From Hoplostethus atlanticus (lineage: Eukaryota > Chordata > Actinopteri > Trachichthyiformes > Trachichthyidae): a stretch of 64,000 nt of DNA. The notes below the pieces were generated by a model. The model searched no databases, was not told the DNA's origin, and saw nothing but the letters and a program-made list of their open reading frames with translations. This document shows positions 24,640 to 37,121 of the stretch, one piece after another (the first letter of the stretch is position 1; the number at the start of each line of letters is the position of its first letter). The stretch lies in assembly GCA_034670405.1 (NCBI GenBank), contig JAXDDX010000007.1, forward strand, positions 5,979,501 through 6,043,500, written 5' to 3'. Both the position numbers and the translations under genes were made by a program.

Positions 24640-24960
24640 ACTAATCACCCTGCTGGAGCATGCAAAGCCCGGTCAGACTGAAAGCGCTCCTGGGCAGGCA
24701 CTAATTGGGCCACCTTTTTTACAGTGCATTATGGGAGCCGCTGATCCAGGGGTGTGTCTTTAACTGCCCTTAATTATGATTCCACCTCGCTGAGCCTCCA
24801 CCCCATCAAATGACTGGAACATTCTGGTCAGCTCTCATTATTGGCCTGGGCTGATATCTCATGTAAAATACTAATCAGATCACATGAGTGGTGGGAGTGT
24901 CTTCAATGGGAGATGGGGTTTCACAGAATCTATTTGAGCGTGTGATTAGGTGGGTATAAA
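24640..24960. promoter_or_regulatory. Candidate conserved non-coding element
   Basis: Repeat-free sequence with CCACTAATCACCC near 24639, GGCACTAATTGGGCC near 24697-24711, CTTAATTATGATTCC near 24769-24783 and ATACTAATCAGATCACATGAG near 24868. The pattern of repeated TAAT cores with a CACATG E-box-like word is enhancer-like. Confidence 0.35.
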
Positions 24961-25519
24961 ATGGGCCAGAATAACAGATCTCATTAGACTCTCTTTTCTT
25001 CCTCCCTGGGTATTGCACTCCTCTGGATTTCCTGTGAATTTTAAAAGTGCTTGTTGGTACAGTAATGCAAAGCAGACAGACGTGGAACGATACTGTACCC
25101 CTTCCTCCTCTGGTGTCTTTCTATGGCTCCTACAAGGCACAGCCAGGCACAGACCGACGATGTCCTGTTGCTTCCATTGTAAGGGAATGGGCCCATAATT
25201 GTGTGTTTACCAAGCTGAAGTCAATCTGATCTATTTGTGATATAAAAAAGGAAAAAGACGATGTACAGATCATCATATGGTATATTGACATCAAAAGGAT
25301 CCATGTTTTATTTTCATGTGAGATGTTATTAATATTTAATTTTCCCCACAATCATTTAGCTTGTTAAACATTGTATCCAATCAGTGTATTGCCATTTTTA
25401 AATTTAATTACAGTTCTCAAATTCATTTTTTCTATTTGATATATTTGATTTCGTGAGATTTCTTTATTCTGAAAATATTTGCTCAAGGTCAAAACGACAT
25501 GCTATTAGGTTTAAAACAA

Positions 25520-26275
25520 ACTGGAAAACAGTCAGTAATTCAAGTTTGTCACCAATTGAATTTCTCCCTCATTCTGGATGATTAGGCATTAATGTGATTT
25601 AGTGTGAAGGAATGCATGGTTTCATAGCTAACTGGCATCGACTGGTTTAAGAGTAAACATCAATTCCAGATGCACATAATCATATTACCGGGCTAATCAA
25701 CATTGATTTTTTTTTTTTTTACCCAAGACTATAGAAAAGGCGGTATACTAAAATGAAAGCAAAAATCATTTTCCTCCATGAGAAGCGGCCTACAGGACAG
25801 AATGCACTTGATGTTTGAAGCTTTTAATAAAATAGTTCCTTTAGTCAAACTGATAGAATGTCACCTAAACCATGCTCAGACGCAGTTGCACAGGCTCACG
25901 CTCTTAGATGCCAAAAACCTAATTAATCCACTAGCGTATCCAGTCAAGTTGACTTAGAAAGACATTCTCCTGCAGCAGAGCCTTTTTTGCTTGATAATGA
26001 CATTGGAGCTCTTAATTAAGGTCTGTTTCAGCGAGAGGCCCTCACTCCTGTAAGCCCCCTCTCCAGAATAAAGATAATTCCCATTCATTTGGAGGATCTC
26101 TTAATGATCACTCCCACACTGGATTCAACCTCCAAATAATACCATGCCCCAATCAGCATATTCCACAATCAATTCTGAATGGATTTCCTTTGTTGCTGAT
26201 TACTTTAATAACTTCAACATATCTATTAGCAAATGGGCGTGTGAATCTTTGTGATGATTATCATTTAGCTATGAA
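25520..26275. promoter_or_regulatory. Candidate conserved non-coding element(s)
   Basis: A long repeat-free block, broken only by a T run at 25708-25720. It contains CATTAATGTGATTTAG near 25588, TTAATTAA at 26012-26019, TGATAATGAC near 25992 and a SOX-type CCTTTGTTG at 26187-26195. The right half (25960-26275) is the more convincing part. Confidence 0.4.
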
Positions 26276-26879
26276 AGGGGGGGGGGGGGTGTAATTAAAT
26301 TATGGTCCAATATTGCTTTGCTCAATTATGCCACAGCAATACATGTTGCATTTTGTTATCTAAATTGTTATTTCAATGCAGTCAAATATTGTGCTGTTGA
26401 AAATAAATAGTAAGGAAAATCACTTTAATTATAATGTCAGATGTTATTTTTGCAGCTTTGCTCGTGAAGGAAGGACCACAGTCAGTATGCTGTGTAAACC
26501 CAGTTTTACTTCTTCAGTGGTGTTCGTAGGGTTTGAGCTCTGAGAGGGCACACACACTACAGTAGGTACAAGCTTTTCTAGTGAGTCCTGAGCACAGGAT
26601 AGAGACATATTTTACAAGGAACCTGGGAGAGAGGCATTTGTTCAGATACAATCCAATCTCTAATATCCAGAGCTATTTCAAGCTCTGAATACCTGTGTGG
26701 CATTTTCATTGGAAGAAAGGTTTTAGTTCTGCATATTGAATGGTTCAAACTTACTCACACGTCAGTTCACAAGTATGCTATTATTTTATTGGTATTTTTA
26801 TGTTTGAAAGCTAAACCTCAGGTGTGCTGTGAAGACATCCTGAAATCAAAATAAAATTCCACTTTGAAATGATGGCAAA

Positions 26880-27340
26880 AACACCAATAATTGATTTATG
26901 AACTAGAACTCCTCTACCTGGATGAATGTCATGACTAACATGACTAAACCTGGAGCTGGTTTAGATTTGGGGCATCAAATCAAATGATGCCCACGTGGCT
27001 GATCTTTAATGCTACGAGATCCAACAGACTTGGGAGACAGTGAATCTTGCAGGTTGTGATTATCACTGGGATTGGACTGTTTATCACTACAGGCTTTTTT
27101 GTGCAAGCTTCATCCACTCCACCTATACTAATAATGGCAAAATATGGTACACATGTATATTTCAGGCTGATGGAATGGCCTCCTTTAAACCTTCAACATG
27201 GATGTGAACATATTTTTCAATCAATTCTGTCCAGAGGTATTAATGCAGCTTGGCTTCAGAAATGATAAATTATCTGCCTTAATTTAAAGGTTCCAAAATT
27301 TGCAGCTTGCATTATTTTATATAGTATTTACAACTAATAG
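26880..27340. promoter_or_regulatory. Candidate conserved non-coding element
   Basis: High-complexity AT-balanced sequence without simple repeats. Words include CCAATAATTGATTTATG near 26884, TTTCAATCAATTCTG near 27214 and CCTTAATTTAAAGG near 27278. An open frame of 72 codons at 27047-27265 is of chance length. Confidence 0.35.
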
Positions 27341-27396
27341 CACTCTTGAATCGTTACAATATGAAGTATACCCTTGCAGCACGGCGTGGTACTCCA

Positions 27397-27415
27397 GGAC
27401 ACCAGGGGGGCCTTG
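27397..27415 (+). promoter_or_regulatory. CTCF-like motif, plus strand
   Basis: The plus strand reads GGACACCAGGGGGGCCTTG. Aligned on the central AG it fits 10 of 12 positions of CCASYAGRKGGC. Its orientation faces the minus-strand site at 61984-62003. Confidence 0.35.
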
Positions 27416-27778
27416 AAACAAAGGATCAGGCACATTTTCTGTTCACTACACAGATGTTTGAATTTAGCTTCAAACCTGCTTCTTCTCTCGTCTCTCGGTT
27501 TAGTGCCACTGTGTGATTTCTTTTAGGGGGCTTGACACAGAAAATATGGAGGCTGAGCCACTGAATTGCATTTTCATGAACCTGTCAAATTACCAAAAAT
27601 GGACCGTTACTAAAAACTTGCTCTCTTGCTCATTCATGCATCTCCCCCACCACAAACAAACTTGCTAGCTACATTTGTCACTCCTGCTGACAGAAGCAAC
27701 TGGAGAGTGTCATAAAATGTGCATTTGTCATGACATGCACTGATTTGTCAGGAGGCCATCACTCATAGTTCATAATGC

Positions 27779-27826
27779 TCTCTCTCTCTCTTCTCTCTCT
27801 CCCCCCTCTCTCTCTCTCTCTTTCTT
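27779..27826. repeat. Imperfect (CT)n microsatellite
   Basis: A CT-rich pyrimidine tract of about 48 bases with a run of C in the middle. Confidence 0.9.
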
Positions 27827-28849
27827 CCCCTTTCCAGCACCATTAATGTTGTTTAAATACCCAGCGGAGCTGCACTACACCAGATAACATCCATCTCCAC
27901 CAATCAGTCAATCAGTACCCGGGAGAGTCTCTGGATTAGTCCAGTTAAGGTGCTCTCTGGTCTAGTTAGTGGATTAAGACCCTTTCTTAGACGGCTCAAA
28001 AAATAAAAAGCAAGCCGCACAAGAAACTTACCGTAGCTGAAAAGTAGTATTTCCTCTGAAACTTATTTGTGGCTTGTGGTCTCAAATGTGTTCTTAATTC
28101 CTGGGACAGATGTAATTGTTGTACTGTTGGCAGAATGCGGTCTGGTCCTGTGTGAAGCGTGTCTGTGTTGTGTTACTCTTCCTAACAGAAAAGCTGGTAA
28201 AAATAGACTATATTTAGAAACGCAGCACTGTTGCTCTTGGAATCACTCATATTGCTCATTCAAAACTACCAAAATGCTGCTTGTAGCCTCTCGTACTAAA
28301 CATAGAATACTGGAATTTATTTATTTATGGAATAAGAAGGATTCTTCATCGATCACATGAGCAAACCACAGAAAAAGCAAATACACCCGACCCTTGCAAA
28401 CAGTATGTAAAGCCATGAAGCTTCTCTATGTGAAAGGAGATTTTGATTTGTTTCCTATCCTGAGATATCGATCATGTCACTACCCTGTCTGTGGCACTTG
28501 ACTGAACAAGAACTGCCATGCTCAAAAAAAAAATACACTGAAAATATATAGATGTCAGATTCTACAGACCTCTTGGAGAAGACTCCCTGTCTGTCCCCTG
28601 ATGAAATTAGCACCAGTAGTATTACATATAGAGGAACTTTCTGGACTGCTGCTCCCCTCGTCATGGCTGTGTGGAGGATCCCAGGGGCAAAGGGTTTCAG
28701 ACTGGACGTAGCAATCTACTGGAAAAACTAGGAGGGTAATCAAAGGTACACTGGCCACTTTTCCCCCCTTGACGCATACAAGCATTCAGAAATTAAAAAC
28801 ACTACAAGGAAAAACAAGCAAACGCTGCATTTAAAGGCCAATCCTCCTC

Positions 28850-29140
28850 ATATAAAGCAAAATAAAAGCACTGTACAAATGGCAATAAACTGGGGATAAT
28901 GACCTCAGGATGCCAAAGTAATATTTTTTCCCCCCTTTTTAATTGTGGTTGTATTCGCCTTCACCGTTTCATGTTATGGGGCTGGGCTTTTTAAACTTTT
29001 CACAGCTGTGTTGAAGGGAAGGGGACAGCATCCTGAGGCGCTTTCAGACCCTGGTGAGGGGAGTCGCTGTGCCAGCTCCCAAGACTTGGATTCATTAGCC
29101 GCTTTAGCAGCACAAACATTACCTTAAATGGTGAGGCCAT
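28850..29140. promoter_or_regulatory. Candidate regulatory block
   Basis: Repeat-free apart from T and C runs at 28923-28940. It contains GGGATAATGACCTCAGG near 28894 and TTCATTAGCCGC near 29091. A 60-codon frame at 28945-29127 is of chance length. Confidence 0.25.
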
Positions 29141-29819
29141 GTGCTGGCAAGGACCCGCTCTAGCCTTGTTTCAATTATATGGAATCAAACATTGCAGGTA
29201 TGCTAGGCACAGCGTCTTTATTGAAAGGAGAGGAGGGAGAGAGCGGGTTGCAAAGCCCTTGCTTTCCCTCCCTTGTGAAAGCCGGCCTAGTTTTATTTGA
29301 AAACAATTGTAAAACAAAAGAAAGTGGTAGTTTGGCAAACAGTTGAGTGTTCAGTAACAATGTGGGTTTTTTGGTTGTTTTTTTTTTACAAATCTGTGCT
29401 AACTATTAGATGCAGTATTTTATAGTGAGGTACCTGACTTTGATTTTATGTGACTTGTCAGCCTCGTAAAAATGTCTGAAAAGATTAGAGTTGGATTATG
29501 TGTGTCACTCCCGACATGTATGTGTTTCATTATAAACCTTGGACTGGTCCTCCCCATTCAGAGCCGCATTCCCCTATGTTTGTATTGTTCTCGGGACTCC
29601 TGTAGTGCCCACAGCTGGTGCCAACATAATGCCCTGTACCTTATTGCACCTACACCACTAAACAACTCTAGGCACTTCGACGAGGAGATTAGGAGAATGC
29701 CCTTGCAGGTAATGAGGTTGCTGCAGTGGAAAAGGAAACATAAAGATTCATTTAATGTGTCCCAAACTGGAGGAATAAGAGGATGGTGAGTTAGTACACT
29801 GACATACAACAAACTCACA

Positions 29820-30010
29820 TAGGGAGGGAGGTGCCAAGCTGAGGAGCTTGGTGATGATGATTCAGCAAATCATAAAAATGCCCACCAGGTGTATCGCCAG
29901 GAGTGGGTGATAAGAGGGTGGGTCCAATCTGATGCTCCAATTTCTAAATTAAAGTGCTCCTGTTCCAATGTAATTTAGTGGAATTTGGGAATTTCTTGAT
30001 ATTCATGCAC
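29820..30010. promoter_or_regulatory. Candidate regulatory block
   Basis: Contains AATCATAAAAATG near 29868-29880, CACCAGGTGTATCGCC near 29883 (E-box-like CAGGTG, also a weak CTCF fit) and ATGTAATTTAGTGG near 29968. It is free of repeats. Confidence 0.25.
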
Positions 30011-30689
30011 AGCAAAGTTGTTAATTTTATTTTAAAGCATTATAAAATACAATTAGAAGCTGGTTCGTTTGAAACAGTGTAGACAAAGTATAGCAGCTGC
30101 TCTTAATTAAACAAATCAATGTGTTTCCAGCCACAAATCCCACTTCACAGCGCAATGTTTGCATGTTGCTTGTTGTTGACACTCTGGTGTGACAACAAAA
30201 CATTGAACGCTGCTTTAACTTTAAAATGAGGAAACTTGGGAGGAAATTTTGACAACATGCCACAGAGCAAGACGCAGCTGGTCGAAAATGGGTTTCCGCT
30301 ATGAAACCTTCCTCCTTGAGCATATACAAACCAGATGTACATGTAAGAAATTAGCCACTCAAAAGTTTCATTTTGTTGTAAACGTCAATGTAGTATGTCT
30401 CAAGAAACAAGAGCACTCCATGTCAAAGTAGGGAATGCTTGGACGGTAATTGGAGTGGTCCATTTCTGAGATGTACTAAGCTGATTTTGACAATGAAATC
30501 AAACTTTTGAGTGTTTAATTTCTACATATGTCTGTTTTAAAATACCCTAAGGCATCATATCAGAACCCAGTTTTGGTCAGCCGCTCCTTGCTGCACGGTA
30601 TGTGGTCAGAATGTCCTCTTAAGGTTTTTACATTCGGACTCTAGATGCAAGTCAAGACATCTTGAGGCTGTTGGGGCTCTGGCCAGAGC

Positions 30690-30910
30690 GTAATGACCAC
30701 AAACCAATACAATTCTAACATGCAAATTTGCTGCTTCCCTGCGTAAGTCAATACATGCTGTTTATTTTGCTCAGACCAGAGCCCTCGGCGTCAAGAACAG
30801 ATTACCAGCCACTAGCAGGGCCGTGGGGACAAGAAAGGGTGAACCTGAAATCCAGCAGTGGACCGGAGCGCTCACATTTGTGATTCCCCGCAATGCAGTC
30901 ATTCTCTGGT
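30690..30910. promoter_or_regulatory. Candidate element with perfect POU octamer
   Basis: A perfect octamer ATGCAAAT lies at 30720-30727, preceded by CGTAATGACC near 30689 and followed by TGTTTATTTTGC near 30759 (forkhead-type). Both families are frequent in developmental enhancers. The call is by motif only. Confidence 0.3.
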
Positions 30911-31422
30911 CTACATTATATTCAAGCGTGTTAATTTTATGTCGGCAAAGTGCAGCTATGACACTGTTGTAAAAGTTTATAGTGTCCTGTCAGCTCTTTA
31001 GCAACATCACTTATATCTCACTGTGCCATCCAAAATCAATACAATATTTTTCTCCCAATAAATAATGTAGGTCTGAAAAAGGTCCAAATGCACGCATCGA
31101 CAGTTGGCTGCAATTAGGGGGCGGCAGCAGCAGTAACTGATGACAGTCCCCCCCCCCCCAACCCCCCCACCTCTGGCTAGCACGGGATCAGCAGAAAATG
31201 AAGACGCGGAGACCACTTTGTCACCAGCCGAGGGTGGACCTGGAAATGACTCCTAATGGAAATAGGGCTCCCTGAGCCACCGCTGCATCTGCTGCTCCAA
31301 GCACTTTCTCCAGGCCGATGGGCCAGCCCCAACCGGTTTCCAGCTCTCTTTATCTAAGCCTTTAATATGCTCTGGGCAGCCAGCAGCGACCGCGAGCTGA
31401 GGTCAGGAGGCATCAGCAGCTG

Positions 31423-31423
<1 letters not shown>

Positions 31424-31471
<48 letters not shown>

Positions 31472-31491
31472 ATATGTGTGTGTGTGTGTGT
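31424..31491. repeat. (TG)n microsatellite
   Basis: A TG tract of about 68 bases with a CATA interruption near 31471. Confidence 0.95.
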
Positions 31492-32392
31492 TTTTTCGAG
31501 ATTGGAAGGCGGCGGAAAATAGTATTGATACCAGGCCACCGGTTTGGAGGAAATGATAAAGGTATACTGTTGTGATGTGAACACTAAACTACAGAGATGA
31601 AAGAATGAGCGAGTGAATTGAAAGAGAGAAAAAAAAAAGGAGGCACTGCTGGATAAAACTGCTGTGCCACAGGGGAAACCGTGTATACCTTTTCAGTTTT
31701 CAAGACATTTTATCTAACTCCTGTGGCTCCCAAGCATATTGTTCTCAAAGGATTTTTATAGCTCTTCAATTACATTTGGGAAATTCAATGGTAGATAAAA
31801 GTAAGTACCAAAGCAGCCGGAGATTACGAGCCGTACTTGCCGGTCTGTACGAGGCTGTATTCTAAACTGCTGTGACTGCCTGGTAAACAAGCAGCCCTGG
31901 AAGGAGCGACAGAGATACGAGAGCAGGGCCTCCCTCTGTCACCATGCCCTGGCCTGCAGGTGCCTCCAAGTGATGGAGAGGGCTCTGGGAAACATTTATA
32001 TCTCAAATCCACTTTATCGACCGTGCCCCTGTCAGAGTGAGGCTAGCGGTGGTAGGGGGTTGGGAGGGGAGCGAGTGGCTCTTAGCTCACAAACTGACAC
32101 TGGAGGAACCTCTAGCACTCACTCTTGAGCTGCGAGTCTGGAACCTCTTTATGGTGATTGTTTTATCAGCGTTCCTGTCCGTCCCCCGGGAGGCTGGGGC
32201 CCGAGGAGGATGACCCTCATTTTCTGAAAGCAAAGTGTTCAGTATTGATCAGTAGGAATGAGCAGCCCATGACATGGGTTAATTTACTGGACCTGGGAAG
32301 GTTCATTGTTTCCTGTCATTCCTGAACTCATCGCGCTGACCTTTATCGCCCTGTCCTGCCACGCGCTGCATGTGCACACACGGACTCACATG

Positions 32393-32395
<3 letters not shown>
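31492..32395. other. Non-coding stretch
   Basis: Unique sequence. No gene or element recognised. Confidence 0.6.

Positions 32396-32452
<57 letters not shown>
32396..32452. repeat. (CA)n microsatellite
   Basis: A pure CA tract of about 57 bases. The 155-residue minus frame across it is an artefact. Confidence 0.95.
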
Positions 32453-32455
<3 letters not shown>

Positions 32456-35400
32456 GCAACTGCAACTACAATACCGGTCAATTGACTCCACCGCTGCACA
32501 CTGCCTAACCACAGAAAGAGAAATGGTGAGACGGACGGATTGAAAAAACAGATGGACAGGCAGAGGCAAAGCGGAACCACCTGTGAGGTGGGAAGAAAGT
32601 AACCCTGCATTATAAGAATGGTTCACACGCACGGGTACATCAGGGCCTCCATACACAACAATGAATGTCAAAGGGAAAAGGGAAAGGGAAAGCATTGTTA
32701 TTAGTGTGTTCAATGCTAAAGATAAAGTTTGAGTCACACGTTTGAATTTTCTGTAGAACATATGTATCACTATGGAGGCTTATTATCTGGTATATTTCAC
32801 AGATACAACCTGGATATGTCATTATCCACCCAATCAATGTGATGGAGAATTGAATAGGCTTCAATATCTGGAGACATAATCAATACTAAATTCATAACTT
32901 GTACTCACAGTATTGAGAGTGACAGAGGTCAAGGGTGAATGTCCATGGGTGAAAGGCCGGTTTAGTTACACTGAAAGGTCAAAGCCATCATGTGAGGCTC
33001 AATTACCAAACTTATTAGGGGCATGGCCTGACAACCAAACTGGAGCGCGTGGGGTTCATCATTTAGCATAGTGCACACTAAAGATGAGCAATAGACCATG
33101 AGAGGGAAGTTTAATAATAAATCCCCGATAAATAACATAATGGCGGCAATTTTGTCAAAAGCATGAGCTCTAGGTATGTCAAATGTTTAGCTAGTGTCAT
33201 CTAGTTTCATACTAATTTCCATTTAACTTTAAAATACTGTGCAAATTGACAGTATAACGATAATACGTTCAGTGAGATACACATGGTATTGTACTGTAAG
33301 TGACAAAGATATATATGGTATATATATAGTATTCCCTGTGCCCATGACACAAAATTAATTGCACAGTATAGAAAGTATTTTTCTTTTTTCTTTTTTTTCC
33401 ACAAACAAAAAGTTCAATTCACAAATATCTATGCAAAATAAATGCAAGTATTTAAAAAAAAGAAAAAGTACAAACATACAAATTCAGAACAAAGGCAGAA
33501 CAGTGCTCATCTCAATTTCAGGACGTGTCTCCTGATGCAAAGTTCCAGGCTGGCATTCGCCACGTTTGGTTAAGATGGCCGGGTAGCTTTATTTATTTTG
33601 CCCCATTTTTACGGAGGATTCACTCAGCTCGGGCGAGAGATTGGGAGGTAATAAATCCGTGAGGTGTCATCTCGCTCCCCTCCCCTATGCCTGGCATCTG
33701 CGAGTGCTACGCCACTTCTGATTAGCGCCGCCTTCCCCTCCCAGAAAGCCAGCCGACAGGAACAAACTGATTACTGCCCATCTTCAGGGGATTGGAGACA
33801 CCCAACAGGAGGATTACATTAACATATTAACGGACGCCCCTCACCTGCCGCCCTCTCAGTATCAATTCCTTGCTCTTTTAGTTTTCCGGGGGGGGGGGTG
33901 GGGGAATGTGCGGTGCATTTCATCTTCAGATGGAGAGCAAATAAAGAAAGAAAGATAGCGATTCCCTCTCTCTCTCCGAGGATGCGGCATCTGTCATTGG
34001 TGATAGGTGAAGAGGAGAGGGGCGCCTTTGAAGTTTTTCGACATAAAAGGCGCAAATAAATGCAAACATCCTTTCAGCTACTCACATGAAATTAGGACCT
34101 GCTGAAGACGGGAGTAGGAAGCTGGCCTCCGCAGCCACACCTAATCACTCTGACGGCAGCAAAGACTTCAGTCTCTGCTCTACTGGGAACATCGGGAATT
34201 AAGAATGAGAAGAAAAAAAAAGTCGAGAAAGAACGCTTTAATCTGCCTCAGCTACTTTTCCCACTGTTTTTAACACTGTTCCTCTCGAAACAAAAACAAC
34301 AAACAAAGGAGTCGAGAAAGAGAAAAGTTTTGCCGCCCTCTGAAATCAATATGAGGAAACTTTGACTCGGTTGACAGAAGTGTGGATGAAGTTGACTCTA
34401 GCTGTGATATCTCCGGTCTTTGATATCTTCACTGTGGAAAACTCATGGCGTGATCCTATGAATCAATTACAAGGGTGGACGGGATGGTCCTCCGATGAAC
34501 CACCTCGGAGTACAGAGCAGCAGCACAGACAGTGATAGTTATCAGAACTGTAAGTGCGAGGGGGCTCTCGCACATTATTATTTGAAGCACTGCTCCAGAC
34601 AAAATGAGCTAACTGCCAAAGGAGATAAAGGGATTTAGAGATTCAAAAGAATAGAGATTTAAAAATTAATGGTGGAAAGGATTTGCCTTCATGTTTCTAC
34701 AACTTGTAAGCAGAACATGACTTATAAAGAGTCAAGGAGACAAATTGCTTTTTAGAATAAAGTGATGGTGAAAGGGAAAAAACAAGCTGTGAATATTTAA
34801 TGGGCACCACAGCTTCCTCACAAACAAATCAATATGGTGATAGTAAACGTAGGGAGACTCAGACTGTGGCATACCGGCCAGGAAAGGAGGGGAGGACAGG
34901 TGTCAGCAGGCCTAGCCACAGAGTTTAGGTCTATCTTGACATTTGTGAAGGTTAAAAGATTGTAACTGTCTGTCTGTGTCAATCACTTCGCTCAAAGGTC
35001 ACAGCTAGTCTATTTTTCATTAATTATACCCTCAGATGTCTTGAATGGCCAGACACCTAACAATCCCAACACCCCAGACAACGGCTGCTGAAAGGTTCAG
35101 GAGGGATGCATACATTTATTAAGTCAACATTTACACTAAGGAATGGATATGCTATGGATATAATCTACACAATAACAGACACACCACATTAAAGGACATT
35201 TTGAACCAACTAAATGAATCATATTAAATTGAATGCCATTTAGGAGTATATGCCAGCATTAAAAGAGGTCTGACAAGCATCACTTTTATATGAGTTTTCA
35301 AAGCAACACCAGGCAACAGACAAACTTCCAAAGAGGCCAAAAAGTCAGGGCCCAAATTGTAGATGTAAAAAATGGCAAAATTGTTTAATGGCAAGGGGAA

Positions 35401-35478
35401 TCATGATGAACTATACCAAACACATACAAGCTGCATCAGCAAACAGTAACAGTAGCCCCAAGTCGAAGCTCACTGATA
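32453..35478. other. Non-coding stretch
   Basis: Contains a GGGAAA hexanucleotide patch at about 32673-32691, AT-rich tracts near 33310-33330, and a G run at about 33888-33904. 33540-34060 is more GC-balanced, with CpGs and no repeats, and could be regulatory. No coding exon is supported. Confidence 0.55.
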
Positions 35479-35513
35479 TTAATATATATATATATATATA
35501 ATATAAATATATA
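35479..35513. repeat. (AT)n microsatellite
   Basis: An AT tract with ATAA interruptions at the right end. Confidence 0.9.
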
Positions 35514-35944
35514 AATGAACAACAGTGAGCATGAACGAATGAATAAATAAATAAGGCAATGCATTAAAAAGGTAAATGATCTATATAGTCTTTGTCCATC
35601 AAACACTCGGTTGTTCATTGTCGTGGTGCATTGCTCAATTGGATGTTCTTTACTTGCAAAACAACTTTGCGACAAACTTCAATCCTGCTGCATTGTCAAC
35701 ATAACTTCACAAATAGGCGATAAGTTGGCCGCTGTCAAGAAGACTGGCCAGGCCAGTTAAGAGAGCTTCTGCTGCAGAGGACAGCAATGCTCCCCTGATT
35801 ACCTGCTTGTTACTGTTACTGACACTGTTACTGACACAGCACCATTTTGACATCAAGCTTGGATGCCCTGCTGCCCCCCTAACTGAGGGGCATAACACAG
35901 TGGTTGAATGTTTGCGAGGCAGGAGAACTACTAGTCACCAGAAA

Positions 35945-36475
35945 TCGTAAGTGCATTTCTTTCCTACACAAGCATCTAAGAGCAGAACCAGAGCTACGGT
36001 AAAAGTGCAATAAGTTAGCTACCTACTTTTTATTTAAACCAATGAGACAAGCAAATGAAGCAAATAAACAAGAGCTAAGACAAATAGGTGAAGACAAATA
36101 AGCAAGTGCTAAGAGGAAGAAGGGTCAGTGTAGTGTTTCTTGAAGAGGTGGGTTTTCAGCCTGCAGTGAACGATGGGCAGCGACTCTGCTGTCATCAGTG
36201 GGGAGTTCATTCAGGCCAGAACAGAGAAGAGCCGTGACCGTGTAGATCGGCCGCAGGGGCCTCTGAGTGACGGGGCAACCAGTCGCCTCAAGGCAGCAGA
36301 GCGAAGTGGTCAGGAGGGAGTGTAAGGCTTGACCATAGCCTGGAGGTAGGAAGGAGCTGTTCCTTTCACTGCCCTATAGGCTAGCACCAGGGACTTGAAC
36401 TGGATGCGAGCTGCTACAGGGAGCCAGTGTAGAGAAAGGAGAAGGGGAGTTGTGCCGTGGTAAAAATAGTTAAAT
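35945..36475 (+). mobile_element. Dispersed fish repeat, retrotransposon-derived segment
   Basis: The sequence from AAATCGTAAGTGCATTTC through GGTGGGTTTTCAGCCTGC (about 36150) to GCTACAGGGAGCCAGTGTAG (about 36411-36430) closely resembles a high-copy interspersed repeat that I recall from many percomorph fish loci. It has no open frame of its own and no visible terminal repeats, so I cannot say whether it is a SINE-like unit or the untranslated part of a longer retrotransposon. It lies directly upstream of a Tc1 pseudogene and forms the left edge of the nested cluster. Boundaries are approximate. Confidence 0.55.
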
Positions 36476-36559
36476 TGCTAATAATGTAGATGAAAGTTAT
36501 GCATAATATCCCTGGTCTAGACCCTCTGAGAGGATGACCCCATAGCTCTTGGGAACTTG

Positions 36560-37120
36560 AAGAACTTGTTTGAAGAAAGCCAACGAATGCCTTCAGCCCA
36601 CAATGTCTGTTGCAAACTGTTAAACATGGTGGTTTACCTGTAATGGTATGGGCAGCCATCTACTGGGAACCACTAGGTCCAACATCATACAACGGCCAAG
36701 TAAAATGAGACCATTTTACAGGAGCAGGTGCATCCTATGGTACAAACATTGTTCCCTCGTGATGTTCCCATATTCCAAGGATTCAAATCCTGGAGGATGA
36801 AGGATGAAGGATAAAGTCAAACGCCTTCCATGGCCTCCCTGATCACCAGATCTAAACATCACTGAACCTTTGTGTGAAGTTCTGTAGCGTAGACTGTGAA
36901 GTAGATTTCTACCCTTTGTATCCCTCAAAGAACATGAGGCTTTCCTTCTTGACCAATGGTCAATATCCCATCAATATCCCACTACACCCAGTTCAGGACT
37001 TGCACGGTAGCAATCCAAGGAGGATTGAAGCTCTTATGAAGGTAAAGCGTCGTCTTACTCCTTATTAGGAATTTGATTTTCATATATTATTTTTAGGTGT
37101 TATTTTGTCCAACCCCTGTA
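36560..37120 (+). pseudogene. Tc1-like transposase pseudogene with 3' terminus
   Basis: Conceptual translation across frames gives the ordered landmarks of a Tc1-family DDE transposase C-terminal half: a decayed TVKHGG-type segment near 36620, ILQEQVHPMVQTLFP at about 36713-36757, WPP-stop-SPDLNITEPL at about 36829-36870 and a terminal NPRRIEAL...LTPY-stop ending at 37068. The second catalytic Asp region after IFQ is deleted, the Gln before SPDLN is a stop, and frameshifts separate the blocks, so it cannot encode an active enzyme. The third catalytic Glu survives in NITEPL. After the stop, about 50 bases lead to TTTTGTCCAACCCCTGTA, which I read as the 3' inverted terminal repeat. The 5' half and left terminus are missing. 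The last 65 codons form an intact frame (36874-37068). Confidence 0.8.
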
Positions 37121-37121
37121 T

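Larger units (their letters stand above)
24234..31423. other. Longest repeat-poor non-coding stretch
   Basis: About 7 kb with very few microsatellites: only poly-A at 24550-24567, poly-G at about 26278-26289, a CT-rich tract at 27779-27826 and poly-C at about 31148-31169. No coding exon is supported. Six blocks inside are listed separately as candidate regulatory elements. Scarcity of insertions and simple repeats here would fit purifying selection against disruption, but this is an inference. Confidence 0.55.

Noticed and set aside
32303..32770. A 155-codon minus-strand open frame
   Set aside because: Its length depends on the pure CA tract at 32396-32452.
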